From the NCBI RefSeq assembly GCF_003086295.3, contig NC_092054.1, forward strand, positions 39,005,294-39,069,293: DNA of 64,000 nucleotides, read 5' to 3'. The notes beneath the pieces were generated by a model. It was not told the origin of the DNA. It was given only the letters and a program-made list of their open reading frames with translations, and made no database searches. Position 1 is the stretch's first letter; each line of letters starts with the position of its first letter. This document shows, piece after piece, positions 46,456 to 58,353 of the stretch. Made by a program: the position numbers and the translations under genes. This stretch comes from Arachis hypogaea (Eukaryota; Streptophyta; Magnoliopsida; Fabales; Fabaceae).

Positions 46456-47942
46456 TGGTGCGGTTTTTATAACCCACAAACTAACCGACAAGTGTACCGG
46501 GTCGTACCAAATAATACCTCAGGTGAGTGAGGGTCGATCCCACGAGGATTGAAGGACTAAGCAACAGTGGTTGATTAATTTACTTAGTTAGGCAAACAGA
46601 AAATAGTGTTTGAGAGTGCAAATAAACATTAAATAATAAATTCAGAGTTTGAAGACAGGCAGGTGAATAGGTTGGGAATGAAATATGGAGAAACAATTAA
46701 AGTTTCAGAGTTATCTATTTTTCCGGATTAATTTTTCTTACTAACTATTTTAATCATGTAGGATTTAATTTATGGCAAACTATATGTGACTAGACCCTAA
46801 TTCCTTAGACCTTCCTAGTCTCCTCTAATTTTCATCAACTGCCAATTCCTTGGTCAATTAACTCCAATTAGAGGGTGATGATCAAATTCCAGTTTATATA
46901 CCACAAAAATTCTAATTACCAAAAAATAAAAGAATTATATGTCACGTATCCCGTTAAATCCAGATAATTAAAATTTAGGAGAATATGTTTTCAAGTTGTT
47001 GTTCAAGTAAAGAGCTTTTCCAAGTTATACAAGAACTCAAATAGAAAGAGGGTCATACTTCCGTTCCACCCAAATTCATAAGATAAAGAGCGAAAACAAT
47101 TCTTAAATTATAAATCCATATATGAATTAAAATAGAAAAAGCAATAAAATCAATCCATACAAATAGACAGAGCTCCTAACCTTAACAATGGAGGTTTAGT
47201 TGCTCATGGTTCAGAGAAAAATAAGGATTGTAAATTGGAATGGAATAATGTTGAGTTGGAATCCCCTGTTGGAATCCCTTTTTATATCTAATCCTAATTA
47301 ATTTAAAAATCTATCTTCTAAAACTAAAATAATATCTTTTCCTATTTTGAATTAAAAATAAAGTTCAAATCAAAATTAATTAAAGCAATCAGCATGTCTT
47401 CAATTGATGGATGAGGACCACTTGCTTCGTAGGGTCCACACCTAACTTGAAGTGGGCATAATCATTCTTGTGTGAATCCCCCTTGAGTCTCTGCTATCCC
47501 CTGGCTCTAATCTGTGTTTCTGGGCCAAAAACTGGGTCGAAACTCGGCCTGAAATCTCCCCCAGCGTTTTCTGCGTTTTCTGAATGTCGCGCATGTCACG
47601 CGTATGCGTCAGGTACGCGCACGCGTCGCTGAGCAACTTTGCTTTTCACGCGTACGCGTCAATCACGCGCACGCACGCGTACGCGTCGCCATGAATAGCT
47701 CCAAATCATGCGTACGCGTCAGGCACGCGCACGCGTCGCTCCTCGCTGGTCATCTCCTTGGTTTCTTCTCTTTCTCTGTAGAAACTCCATCAAATCCATC
47801 CGAATGCTACCTAAAATAAACAAAAAAAGCACAAGACTCAAAGTAGCATCCATAGTGGCTAAAAGATAATTAATTCTTGATAAAACTTAACAAATTACAT
47901 GCAAATTCACTAGGAAAAGATAGGAAAGATGCTCACGCATCA
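46456..47942 (-). repeat. Solo LTR of another Ty3/gypsy family
   Basis: 1487 bp, TGGTGCGG ... GCTCACGCATCA on the plus strand, so TGATGCGTGAGC ... CA on the minus strand. The flanks are AAAGA on both sides (46451-46455 and 47943-47947), a perfect TSD. It has a CCTCAGGTGAGTGAGGGTCG landmark and a cluster of ACGCGTACGCGTC repeats at 47585-47745. No internal domain or second LTR is present. Confidence 0.85.
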
Positions 47943-48744
47943 AAAGACTCCGAGCTCAAGGAAAAAGTTGCAATTGGCAAGTTGGGGACTTTGAGCACGA
48001 CGACCAGACGAAGACGATAGTGCCTAAGCGCACGACGGATGGCGGCAAGAGGGCGACAGAGCAGATGAAGACTAGGGACTGACGTGCCGAGCTCGAGGAA
48101 AAAGTTGCAATTCTTGAAGGAGGAAGAAGCATGGACAACCGGACGACAATGGTAGCGCCTGAGCGCAACGGACGACGGCAGTATTTGCGGCGGTGGTGGA
48201 AAAGCTAGGGTTTCCTGTTTCAACTTTTTTTATTTGGGGAGAAGTTGTTAGGTTAGATGTTTGCAATGAAGACTGAAGGGAAGGGGAAGGAAGGTCATGC
48301 GTGTGGGAACCAAAACGACATCATTTCATTCAAACTGGCCGGTTCCGGTCCGACCGACCGATTCCTGGCCAATTTAATAGTTTGGTAGTGGTTTTTTAAT
48401 TTACGATTTTACATGGTTAACTGGACCATTAATATTATCGGTTCACAATTTGATCGGTTCAACTGGCCGGTCCAATTTTCAGAACAATGAATTTTATATC
48501 TAGAGGTTGAGCCGAACTGTAAAGGAGTTCGGTTCACGGTCGAAATGAACCGTTTCAATTTTCAAAACCATGTGTCAGGTAAGTTGATCCAAATTCCTTT
48601 GGATGCTTTGTGATGGTTTTGGGTCAATAATTTTGGTTTGAACATGCGATAATTACTGGACCCTCTTTGTGGATCATAGCTTTATTCTTTTGGGCCATAG
48701 TATGAACATAGTGTATCCAGAATATATTTATATTTATCTTGTAT

Positions 48745-48923
48745 AACCAATTTGAGTTGGTCTATTAGTTAGTTTACTAGTCCGCTTAAGCATGTGTCAG
48801 GGGTTCAAATTCTGTTTTATGCATGCAGTAACCCATTGGTCAACAGTAAACTCTTAAATAAAATTCTGATCCGTAACAAATTAGTCTTTGACCTGTCAGG
48901 CCTAAGGATATTGTAAAAAAAAA
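48745..48923 (+). mobile_element. tRNA-derived SINE 1
   Basis: About 179 bp with a tRNA-like head (A-box-like TTGGTCTATTAGTTAG, B-box-like GGGGTTCAAATTC), a tRNA-unrelated body (CCCATTGGTCAACAGTAAAC, GACCTGTCAGGCC) and a short A-run. Flanked by the 11-base direct repeat TTATCTTGTAT (48734-48744 and 48924-48934). Confidence 0.85.
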
Positions 48924-48934
48924 TTATCTTGTAT

Positions 48935-50256
48935 CCAATGCATTCAATATATGCTTCAAAAATTTAAATTGATAAATATTTTAAAAATTACATATATTAA
49001 TAAATAAAAAAATTATTTTGTTTATATATAAAATAATCCCACTTGTGTTTGCCAGCTTGTCCCTTGGGACTTTAGACAACTTTACTTATAGCTCTACTAT
49101 TGCTATAATATCTTTGATCAGCTATATTGCTATGATATCATTGAAGTATGGTTCAATTTGTAACTTTTAAGATAATTGATTGGTGAATGGTGGTCACAAG
49201 GTCAACATTGTAGTTAGTGGACCTGACCTTTATTCCGTATTTCTCTATTCTTATCCCACTAGCCATCATGTGTCATGTCATTTAAATATAAAAATACAGA
49301 AAAGGAATATTTTTCTTACATTAGATGGATATTCCATGCCACTTACTTTTCCAATCCTTTAAGTTACATGGTAATCTTCAAGTGGGTTTAGTTAGTAGTT
49401 TAGTACTTTATTTAGTTAGATGATGATGATATTGCTATCTCTGTCTCCAAACTTTTCCAGTTCATTTTCTATGATTTATAGGTTGAAATTCACTTGTCAA
49501 TTGGAAGCAAAGTTCATAGATTAAGAATTACTATAAATTAAATATGGATAATGCATGATAATTATTTTGGGTTTGAAAAGTAGGATTACCGGACACTACT
49601 TATGCAACTAGAAAGACACAGAAAGAAATAGAGTCCCAGATAAATATAATACCTGATACTTGAAATTTTGCAAAATCAAATATGTATACATCTATGTATA
49701 ATATTAATATACATTAAGAGGAGAAAATAACAACTTTTAAAATTGTCTGCATAAATAATTATTAAAAAAATAAATATAATTGAATAATTATATAAAATAT
49801 ATACTGTGCATTGAAATTATATATATATATATTTTAAAAAGATAATTTATTTTGTTGTTGTTGTTACTGTTATTGGTGTTTTTATTCTATTACTGTCGTT
49901 GTTACTTTGTTGATATTATTATAAAAATCTGATTATAATAAAAAAATATTAAAAACATAATATTAAAAAAGTCATTTTAATAAATACAGTAAATTAAAAG
50001 AGATATAAATACTAAATTATTGTAAAATATTAATAATTTATTTTAATTATGTAAATAATTTAATACGTATAATATCATTTTAGGTTTTAAAATTAGATAT
50101 TAGAATATAGTACTCCTAAATTAGTCTCGAATATCAAGTCCTCCCCTCTCAAAAGAGATCAATAGGGAGTTGGAGTTCCTTTGAGCCGATTGCATGGCTA
50201 CTGGCTTAAGCTTTAATTTGGTATGGCAAGTTGGCAACCTATGGAGGTGTGATTAA
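48935..50256. other. AT-rich intergenic DNA
   Basis: Very AT-rich, with short TA and A runs (for example 49820-49833). Short ORFs only; I see no gene or element. Confidence 0.6.
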
Positions 50257-50820
50257 GGCTTGCTTTAGTAGAATTTTTTGAAAAAGTGTTTGTGTTTTTT
50301 AAAAGTATAAGTATTTTATTTTATGTTTGGTAAATTAAAAAATACATATATTTGTGTTTGCAGTTTTTAAAAATATTACTTAAGAAAAAAATTTTTAAAT
50401 TTGACTTATATTTATTAAAATTAAAATGTTTAATATAATCTCATATATTAATTAATAAGATTTAGCTAACATGTACTCTTAGTGCATATAATAAGCTTAC
50501 TATTAGTAAAAAAATTTAAATGTTTTTATTTAATAAATATAAAACAAATGCCTTGAAAACTTAAATCTTTTATATTTTCAATAAAAGCTTTTTACTTTTT
50601 TGTAATCTTAATATGTATCATGCTAACTAAACCCTTATGATCCAAATTTAATTACATTAATGCCTATTATAGTATTTTTAAATTTTAAAAGTTAGTTTAG
50701 CAAATGTATTTGTTGATGCTTGTGCTTATTAAAAGTCATTTTAATTTAATTTACCAAATATAAATACTACAACTTTTAAAAATTATCTTTTAAAAATTAA
50801 TTTTTATAAGCTACTTTTCA

Positions 50821-53800
50821 CACTACAAGAAAAACGCTAAGAACCGTCGAACTTAGCGTCGAATTTGATGAGGAATTTGTCATATCAAATTATTACTGGC
50901 AGATAGTCGTTTTCGACGGTAAATTCGCCAATAACTTTTGGCAAGAAACCACAACAAATAGATGCCAAACTTTACCATCGAAAAAATCCGACGGTAGACA
51001 CATTTAATGGTGCGTTTTGGTGATCTACATCTCATTACCATTGGAAATATCCGCCAGTAAATCCGATGGTAACCGTACCCTAAATTGGAACCGCGAACCC
51101 ACCCCTCCTTCATTTCGAATTCACTCTATCTCTCTCCCCCACCCCCTCTTCCCCTTCATGTCGAGCCAGTCCCCAGCACCACCACCACCTACAATCACCA
51201 TCGTTATCGGGATCGTTATCGGGCTGCCGTTCACCAGTCGCCATTGTCACCCTTTTTTTTTGTCTTCTCCCTCTGAACCAGAATAGAACTGATGCAGAGT
51301 GACGCTCCAACCACTGTGTTCCCCTACTAGCGAGCCCTGTCAGTTGCGACGACCAACTATTCGCCACACTAGCTCCGGCGACATCACAGCGCTTGAGCAC
51401 CCCTTCATTCTTCTCTGTTTTTCCTGTCTCTGCTTTCAGGTTCTTGATTAAAATTTCTTCTAATTTCTGTTAAGTTAATTTTAATTTTATTAGTTGGTTT
51501 GATTTTAGTAGTTAATTAGTTAGCTTAATTTACGATTTAGTGGATTTTAGGTGGTTAGGATATGTTAGTTTAGTTTATTGGATTCTGATTTTAGTTGAAA
51601 ATGTTTGGAATTCTTGAGTTGTTGATTGAATTGCTAAAAATTGCTGCTGAGATTGGTTGAAACTTGCTTGATGGTGTGAAAATTCACTATTTCACTACCG
51701 ATTTTGATGAATTGTGATGCTGAAATTATCTGGATGATGTTTAACTCTTACCTGTTTGATTGTTGGAACTCTTTTGATTGTTTGGATAATTGTGAACTCC
51801 CTGCGTTAAGATTATTTTTGCTGAAAAGTTGATGCTAGACTTGTCTACATTATGCTTGATTGTTTTAAGAATTGATTGTTGGTGTTGTGATTCACTAGTT
51901 CATTGTTGATTTTGCCGAAAGATTGTTGTTGGAATTATGTTGAATATGCTAGGATATTATGCCCGTTTCATTTGAGCTTGGAACAATGAATGTTTGTTAG
52001 CTAGTTGATGTGCTGTTGATTTTTTGTCATTCTTGGTAACCTAATGTTGAAAGCATGCTTGTTTTGTTGAAAAACTGTTAAGAATTAGATTGAATAACGT
52101 TAATCTAAATTTGGTCATCAATTACTTCTTGCTTGCATTGATTGTGCATGTTTGTGTTTGCGCATCCCATGTGTTGTCCATATGCCTCAAAGAGCTTTTT
52201 ATTGCAAATTTTGATCCATTTCTTAAAATTAATGCTTGTTTTAACATCTTTATTATTCTTATGCTAAACTAACAAAAACACTTATTCATTCTAATGTAAT
52301 TATTTTGAAGCTAAAATACTATGTAATTTCCTTTTTTTAAATTTACTAAACTAAAATACTTTTAGAATTATTTGTTATTTCTTGAGTTTCTTCTTATGCT
52401 ATATTTATTGGTGTTTGTTGTGGTATTAATATGTTACTAATATGTTTGCTGTACAGACATGACGACAGGTAATAAAAGTAGGTCGAGTGGGTCATCACAT
52501 GGTCGTGGTAAAGGGCGGGATTCTACCGAATCCCCCAAGGCTGCCCAGTCATCGCCTTCTACCCCGGCTACCCCGTCGACCCCTGTGACATCACAGGCGA
52601 GTCCATCGAACCAGCAATTCATTATGGTCCAAAACCCGAACTGGGTGCCTCTTATTGCTACGCCCCCTCTGCAAATGCGACGACAACAGAGTCGCGGGGG
52701 GTGATTCCTTCAATGTCCCCGAGCAGGATGCCACTCCACCACCAACCATCATCCAGCTAAGGATTTGGCCCGATGGTATGCAGTTGTCAGTTTAATTTTT
52801 TAATATTAAGTTTGTTTTTGTCAAGTTTGTTTATCTTAAATTTGTTTATCTTATGTGTTTGTTAATGTGAGATTTTTCTCTAACAAGTTTGCACTAAACC
52901 CCAATGCCTGCACATAGAAGATTACTGAGGTCATTAAGTCTATGTACGACCACCCATGGCCGACCTACACGTAGATCGCAGTTAATGTGAGAGAGTGGTG
53001 GTTTCAGACGTAGGTGGTAAGAACCCAATTTCGTTTGAATTACTTAACTATATAAGAGCTGTATTTCATTCTGACTAACTAATCTTGGTGAATCTCTTTG
53101 TGCAGTTGAAATTCATATGGGATACAGAAGACAATGTCATGATAAGGAAGACCTATGACCACTGCGCCACCAAGCGGTTTCAGTAGATGATGAGCGACGT
53201 TCATTAGGGGAAGCACAACTTGACGAGGTGGATCCGTCCAAACATCAAGCGTGACTTGAAGGCTTATTTTAGAGATAACGAGGGGTTCAAGCATCGCTGT
53301 CTGACGAACGTCGCTAACAGAGCTTCGCCCAGGTCGTCTAGGTATACGGATGGGTCGGCGACCTTCATGAAGACGAAGACTAGACTGGTAAGAATTTTGG
53401 CATTATTTACTATTTTAGTAGTTAGTTGAATTAGTTTTTTACTTTCCTTTTTATTATCAATTTAACTAATTAATTAGTAGAGTAAATGTCAGTTTAATAT
53501 CATTGTTTTAGTAGATTTAGGTGGTTATGATAGGTTAGAATATGTTAGATTAAGCTCTGAGATTGTTAGAAAATATTGGATGGAACCCTTCAAGGGTGGC
53601 TAACTCTGAATTTTAAGGGAGACTCTGCCAAAATTTTCATAATATTTTCAGTGAAATAAAAAAAATTATGTTTTCGAAATTACACTTAAGATTTTGGTCC
53701 ATTCTTATATTTGTCTGTCATTCATTAATTTGTTCGTTTATTTTGTTGGTTGATTGATATATTAATTTGTAGTCTAAGTCACTGGAGTGTGAGATGACAC

Positions 53801-54805
53801 TAGCGAAGACCTTCAAGTATACCCATACTTTGAAGGCAAACAAGGAGAGATTTGCCGACGAGCAGTCTGCAGCCGATTATGTGAGTTTAAATGAATCCTA
53901 AGTTTCCACTTTATTTGGTTTAAAGTCAATTATTTAACTATTATCCTAATACTAACATGTGTGACGCAAGAGAAGTACACACAGAGGTTGGAAGTTGTCG
54001 ACTTGAGGGAGGAGGTGCAGAAGCTAACACAGGAGCTTCACCAGCAGGCAAAGCAGTCTGAGCAGAGGTATCGAGAGATTCTTGCACGCGTTGTCGTCAG
54101 CTCCGACTTGACGGAGAAGCTAGAGTAGCTCGATCGGTTGTGACAATAAATAGAGGAGTACAACCAGCAGATGTGCACTGGAGGCAGCAGTATTGCTACC
54201 GGTTCCAGTGGCGACACTGCTGGTGGGATACCGACGGCAGCACCTCCTTCGCCGCCTCAGCAGGGAAACCACGATGCCGCCACCGCCGACGAAGATTACA
54301 GGGATCTGTAGGATTTAAGGTTTTACGCATTTTTCTTTGTCTTTACTTCATCGTATTATACATTTATGACATTTTACTTCATTCAAACAAATTATTTTTT
54401 AATAAAATTATGTCTTGATTTCTGGCGACGTTAAATTTCTGCTAACAATTGTATTAACGAGAGTCTCCTAATTGTGGCTTACCTGTGCCAAAAAAATTAG
54501 GGTTATAAATTTAACATTACCATCGGATTTAACGTTGGCGATATCCGATGGTAACTTTGGCACCTAAACACGTGAAATGGCGCTAACGTTACCGTCGGAT
54601 GGCTCTGACGGTAACCATCAACACAAATTTGACAAACCATTGAAAAAGACCGACGGTAACTCTCCCCGTAATTAGCATTAGACAAGACAAATTTGTCGGT
54701 AAGTTGTTTCCGGTCAACCCAAGAATAACGCTAAATTCGACGGTAATCTTTTTGTCGGCGGATTTATTTGGTGAATCTGACGATACTCAACATTTTTTTA
54801 TAGTA
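50821..54805 (+). mobile_element. CACTA (En/Spm) transposon G2, non-autonomous
   Basis: Begins CACTACAAGAAAAACGCTAA and ends CAACATTTTTTTATAGTA, an imperfect inverted terminal repeat whose last base is mutated from G to A. The 3-base TSD TCA lies at 50818-50820 and 54806-54808. Subterminal repeats of the form CCGTCGGAT or TCCGATGGTAA are abundant at both ends (50840-51075 and 54515-54790). At 3985 bp it carries only a broken Transposase_24-type gene; the TNP2-type transposase needed for mobility is missing. Confidence 0.9.
52459..54311 (+). pseudogene. Transposase_24 (Ptta/En/Spm, plant) protein of G2
   Basis: ATG 52459 follows a TTTGCTGTACAG acceptor. Exon 1 is Ser/Thr/Pro-rich. Exon 3 (53106-53387) has KFIWDTEDNVMIRKTYDHC, then WIRPNIKRDLKAYFRDNEGF, ANRASPRSSRYTDGSATFMK. 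Exon 4 (53773-53880) has KTFKYTHTLKANKERFAD, the hallmark region of the family. The last exon (from about 53971) is a coiled coil rich in Glu and Gln (LREEVQKLTQELHQQAKQ) and ends in DEDYRDL, stop 54309. Stops at about 53190 and 53205 within exon 3 and another near 54127 show it is dead. These proteins accompany plant CACTA elements; their exact role is not settled. Confidence 0.8.
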
Positions 54806-54832
54806 TCAAAAGTAAAATTACCAAACTAAGCC

Positions 54833-55500
54833 TAGCGAACATAAATATCAAGAATAGCTTTTTCTTTTGATAATTGCAAAATTTGTTAAATCATTTAAAC
54901 AATTCCCTTTTCTTTAAACTAATTTTTAATTTTGAATTATTTTATCAAATCAAACTTTCGTAGCCTTATTTATTGGTATTTAGTTTTTTTTTAATCAATT
55001 TGATAAGTTAAATAATTAATTTTCAAAAAACTTTTTTTTTCAAAAATTTTCAAATATTCCTCTAATCATTTTTTATTAAAATTAACTGATTTATAGAAAA
55101 TTAATGAATAACTCTATATAGATTTTAAAAACACAAGGGAGTCAAAGTAATTTTGAGTAATATAATCTAAACAATATTTATTTTATTATAATCCATTTTG
55201 ATATAAAAATTGCTAAACATAAATCACATTAACACAAACTTACTTTTTATCAAAATCAAGTTTGCAAAATCAATTTTATGCAAACTCCCATTTACAAACT
55301 GTAATCCAAACACACACTAAGTAGTTGAATTTCAACAAAAAACTTTCAACTTATTTTCATTTTTTTGTCACCTTAGAAAAGATTTAACCGCTATATTTAA
55401 TTTAAATCAAAATTAAATATCATTCGCGTTTTCTTAAAGAAAATAAATCGATGATCATCCAATCTAATAATAATAAGCAATAACAACGGTAGATGAATTT
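54833..55500. other. AT-rich intergenic DNA
   Basis: Low-complexity AT-rich sequence with T- and A-runs. No gene or recognisable element. Confidence 0.6.
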
Positions 55501-55512
55501 AAATTTACAATT

Positions 55513-55704
55513 ACCAACGCAAGTTGGTATTGATAGATGAGGGTCTGTGTCCTTTAACTATCTCTTTTGAGTTCGATACTCACCGGAGGATGAAAATAGA
55601 ACTTACTTACTTAGGAAGGTTGCCCACTTTATATGCCTCTACAATATCCAAAAAATTAGTCATTAGACTTTCGACTTGATAGATATCTTAGTGCAAACAA
55701 AAAA
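55513..55704 (+). mobile_element. tRNA-derived SINE 2
   Basis: 192 bp with a tRNA-like head (A-box-like CAAGTTGGTATTGATAG, B-box-like GAGTTCGATACTC) and an A-rich tail. Flanked by the perfect 12-base direct repeat AAATTTACAATT (55501-55512 and 55705-55716). Confidence 0.85.
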
Positions 55705-56072
55705 AAATTTACAATTTTAATATAAGAATAAATAATAATTTTTAATTATAAAAAATTTAAGTATGGACAAATTTACTCATAAAAAAATAAAATCAATACT
55801 ATACTTAAAAAAGATATATTTTAATTAACAAAATTAATCAAAACCTAAAAAATAATTTAAAATTTTTAAATTACCCTTTCTAACATTTCACCATCAATCT
55901 CACACAATTTTACAACCTCTCTTCTTCTCCTTCCACTGTCATCATAACACCCACTCTTGACACCAACACCAAACATCGGGCCACCACCATTATACCATTT
56001 TAATTGAGAATTTTTTATTGTACCAACTATTCTAGAGACAAGGCTTGTTGACATTAAAATTTATCTTTTATT

Positions 56073-56172
56073 TTTTTTTTATTTTTTTTTTTACCAAAAA
56101 TAGGAGACTCGAACCCGCAACCTCTTAATTGAGTATGGAGAGACTATGCCATTTGAGCTATTACTCGTTGGC
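56073..56172 (-). mobile_element. tRNA-derived SINE 3
   Basis: About 100 bp. On the minus strand it starts GCCAACGAGTAATAGCTCAA, has an A-box-like TAGCTCAAATGGCATAG and B-box-like GGTTCGAGTCTCC, then a poly(A) tail seen as T-runs at 56073-56092. Flanked by the perfect 16-base direct repeat AAATTTATCTTTTATT (56057-56072 and 56173-56188). It is so short that it is little more than a tRNA-like head plus tail. Confidence 0.85.
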
Positions 56173-56473
56173 AAATTTATCTTTTATTAGTATAATATTA
56201 GTTTTATTTTTTTATGAATATATTTATTAATGTTTAAATCTTTTAATAATTAAAAATAATTATTTATTCTATATTTATAAGAGAAGTTCTTTGGTACCTA
56301 TAATTTTTGTACCTAAATTAGTTAAAATATAGAGATTAAAAAAAAGATAGAACTTACTCTTTTATTTTTAGATTTTATATCTAAAATTTAGGCACAATAA
56401 AAAGTACCATATTATGATCTAATACTTTAGTGAGAATAAAAAGGGAAATATTTTCGGAGCCCTAAATATCAGG

Positions 56474-56482
56474 AAACCCTAA
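56474..56482 (+). promoter_or_regulatory. telo-box upstream of TCTP
   Basis: AAACCCTAA, 6 bases before the TATA box. In plants this motif is common in promoters of translation-related genes, which fits TCTP. Confidence 0.6.
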
Positions 56483-56487
56483 CACTC

Positions 56488-56494
56488 TATAAAA
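56488..56494 (+). promoter_or_regulatory. TATA box of TCTP
   Basis: TATAAAA, 119 bases before the start codon. Transcription would begin near 56515-56525. The pyrimidine-rich leader (CTGCTCTTCTCTTCTCG) resembles a terminal-oligopyrimidine tract. Confidence 0.65.
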
Positions 56495-56606
56495 GCTCAC
56501 CGTCACTCGTTGTTCTTACTCAAGTCTTTGGAATCTCTCGCGGCTCGGCTCTGCTCTTCTCTTCTCGTTTCTTCGATCTTAGAAGTTAGAACAAAGAACT
56601 GCAACC

Positions 56607-58353
56607 ATGCTGGTTTACCAGGATCTTCTTACAGGTGAAAAGCTTTCACCTTTTTCTGTTATATTTATTTTCTATTTTTATTTTTATTCCTTTGCTATGT
56701 GTGTGGTTTAAGATCTCAGTTGTTGTATGTTTTTATGAAAGAGGATCGAAACTTGTTAAATGAAGTAAATTTCGTGTTATGTTTGGTAGAATATGTAGTT
56801 CTTAGGATCCACTTTCGTTGAATCTGCTATTCCTTTAATAAACTCTGTGATAAAGTTTTCCCGGGTTTATGTTCTTGCCCCAATAAACTCTGCTTATGAT
56901 AAGTCGTTTTAATTAATAATTATTAAGGTTGTTTGCTATTATTATTTTTTTCTATATGAGATTATAATTTTCTGTCTGTATCTCTGGGTTATCCTTTTCT
57001 TGCTGTGATTATCTCAGATTCTAAATCTTTTCTGATTTTCTTTAAGGAAAAGTCTAGGGCGCCAGCAATTTTGTTAAATTCTGGCCAGCATGTAGCCAGC
57101 AAAACAAAGTGAGCCATTGGATGAAATCTCACACCAATCTCGCACTATTAAAACCATCATTGATGGCTATTTGATGGCTTCAAATCACAAAAATTGCTGG
57201 CCCCTAGCATTCCTCTTTTTTTTAATCAGTCTGGTTGTTGATCAGTTAGATCATCATGCAATTAAGTGGTCCTCACTATCAATGTAATTATGCTTTTGCA
57301 AATTGATTGATTAATTAATTAATTAATTAATTAATTGTGAAAGTGAGTTAATACGGTTGATCTGATGGTAATAGTTAAGTGCTTGAACTCGTCTAACTTG
57401 GATTTCTTGATGAATGTTTTAGGCGATGAACTTCTCTCTGACTCGTTCCCTTACAAGGAAATTGAGAATGGAATCCTCTGGGAAGTTGAAGGAAAGGTTA
57501 GGAAATAGGAACTCTTTATATTCTGGAATCTTTGTTTCCTTTTCAGGGTTTGTTTTTTCGTTTGTTAAGTGTTGATGAGTTAATTGTGTAATGTGGGTTT
57601 TGGCAGTGGGTTGTTCAAGGAGCAATTGATGTAGATATTGGTGCTAACCCTTCCGCAGAAGGCGGAGAAGAGGATGAGGGTGTCGATGATCAAGCTGTCA
57701 AAGTAGTTGATATTGTTGATACTTTTAGGCTTCAGGTCAGGCATATATATATAAGAAAAAACCATCTTTGGATACTTCGCTATGCAAATATTTTTTTTAT
57801 CTTAATTTACGTGTATTTTGTTCAATTTTTACAGGAGCAACCAGCTTTTGATAAGAAACAATTTGTTACTTTCATGAAGAGATACATTAAGTTGCTGACA
57901 GCCAAATTAGAGCCAGAGAAGCAAGAGCACTTCAAGAAGAACATTGAGGGAGCAACTAAGTTCCTCCTCTCAAAGCTCAGTGATCTTCAATTGTAGGTTC
58001 TTCCCCAATCTAATTACATTATCCTACTCCTTCAATTTTATAATAAATTACACTCACCTCTCTTGAGCTTTAAGTCATATAACCGTCTACATTAATCTTG
58101 TCTTGAGATTTATGTGATACTGTGGTAATACATTTGATACCATTATGTCTTGTGGAATGTGACACTAATGGGACAAATCATGTGGTAGCTTGGGTAAGCT
58201 AACTAATGCTAATTGATTGCGTATCAATGTTGCAGTTTTGTTGGGGAGAGCATGCACGATGATGGAAGCCTGGTGTTTGCATATTACAAGGAAGGTGCAA
58301 CTGATCCAACTTTTCTCTACTTTGCTCATGGATTGAAGGAAGTCAAGTGTTAA
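56607..58353 (+). CDS. TCTP: Translationally controlled tumor protein (TCTP)
   Basis: Five exons, all with GT-AG borders: 56607-56634, 57423-57496, 57607-57735, 57835-57992 and 58236-58353. Spliced, they give 168 residues, the usual plant TCTP length. Start MLVYQDLL; the acidic loop [10 protein letters not shown] and [20 protein letters not shown] lie in the middle; [20 protein letters not shown] forms the helical hairpin; the C-terminus is [14 protein letters not shown] is a cytosolic, growth-related protein; in plants it is linked to TOR signalling, cell proliferation and calcium or microtubule binding. Context: single gene, convergent with the RecQ gene about 930 bases downstream. Intron 1 (788 bp) carries a MITE and a (TTAA)n run. 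A possible poly(A) signal AATAAA is at 58619. No defects seen. Confidence 0.97.
57047..57213. mobile_element. MITE in intron 1 of TCTP
   Basis: The inverted ends CTAGGGCGCCAGCAATTTTG (57054) and, in reverse complement, CTAGGGGCCAGCAATTTTTG (from 57207) bracket about 155 bp that contains internal inverted pieces (GCCAGCATG, GATGGCTATTTGATGGC). The outer boundary is uncertain by several bases and no clean TSD was resolved. It resembles a common legume MITE from memory. Confidence 0.7.
57308..57335. repeat. (TTAA)n microsatellite in TCTP intron 1
   Basis: Repeated TTAA units of about 28 bases. Confidence 0.9.

Larger units (their letters stand above)
45245..48485. mobile_element. Terminal-inverted-repeat DNA transposon relic J
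   Basis: The left end GGTTCTGAAAATCAAACTGG and the right end, read in reverse complement, GTTCTGAAAATTGGACCGG are inverted repeats, followed on both sides by further GGTTCAACCAGT/GGTTCAACTGGCCGGT-type subterminal repeats. It holds a solo LTR (46456-47942), a tandem repeat (45519-45599) and short GC-rich tracts, but no transposase is readable. I could not find a matching target-site duplication, so the exact ends and superfamily (hAT-like by appearance) are uncertain. Confidence 0.45.
50257..54832. mobile_element. Inverted-repeat (MITE-like) element hosting CACTA G2
   Basis: The left end GGCTTGCTTTAGTAGAATTT is matched, inverted, by the right end ...AATTACCAAACTAAGCC at 54832. The joined right arm (TTATAAGCTACTTTTCA at 50804-50820 with AAAGTAAAATTACC from 54809) is split by G2. 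Without G2 the element is about 580 bp, AT-rich and non-coding. Its TSD was not resolved. Confidence 0.5.
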
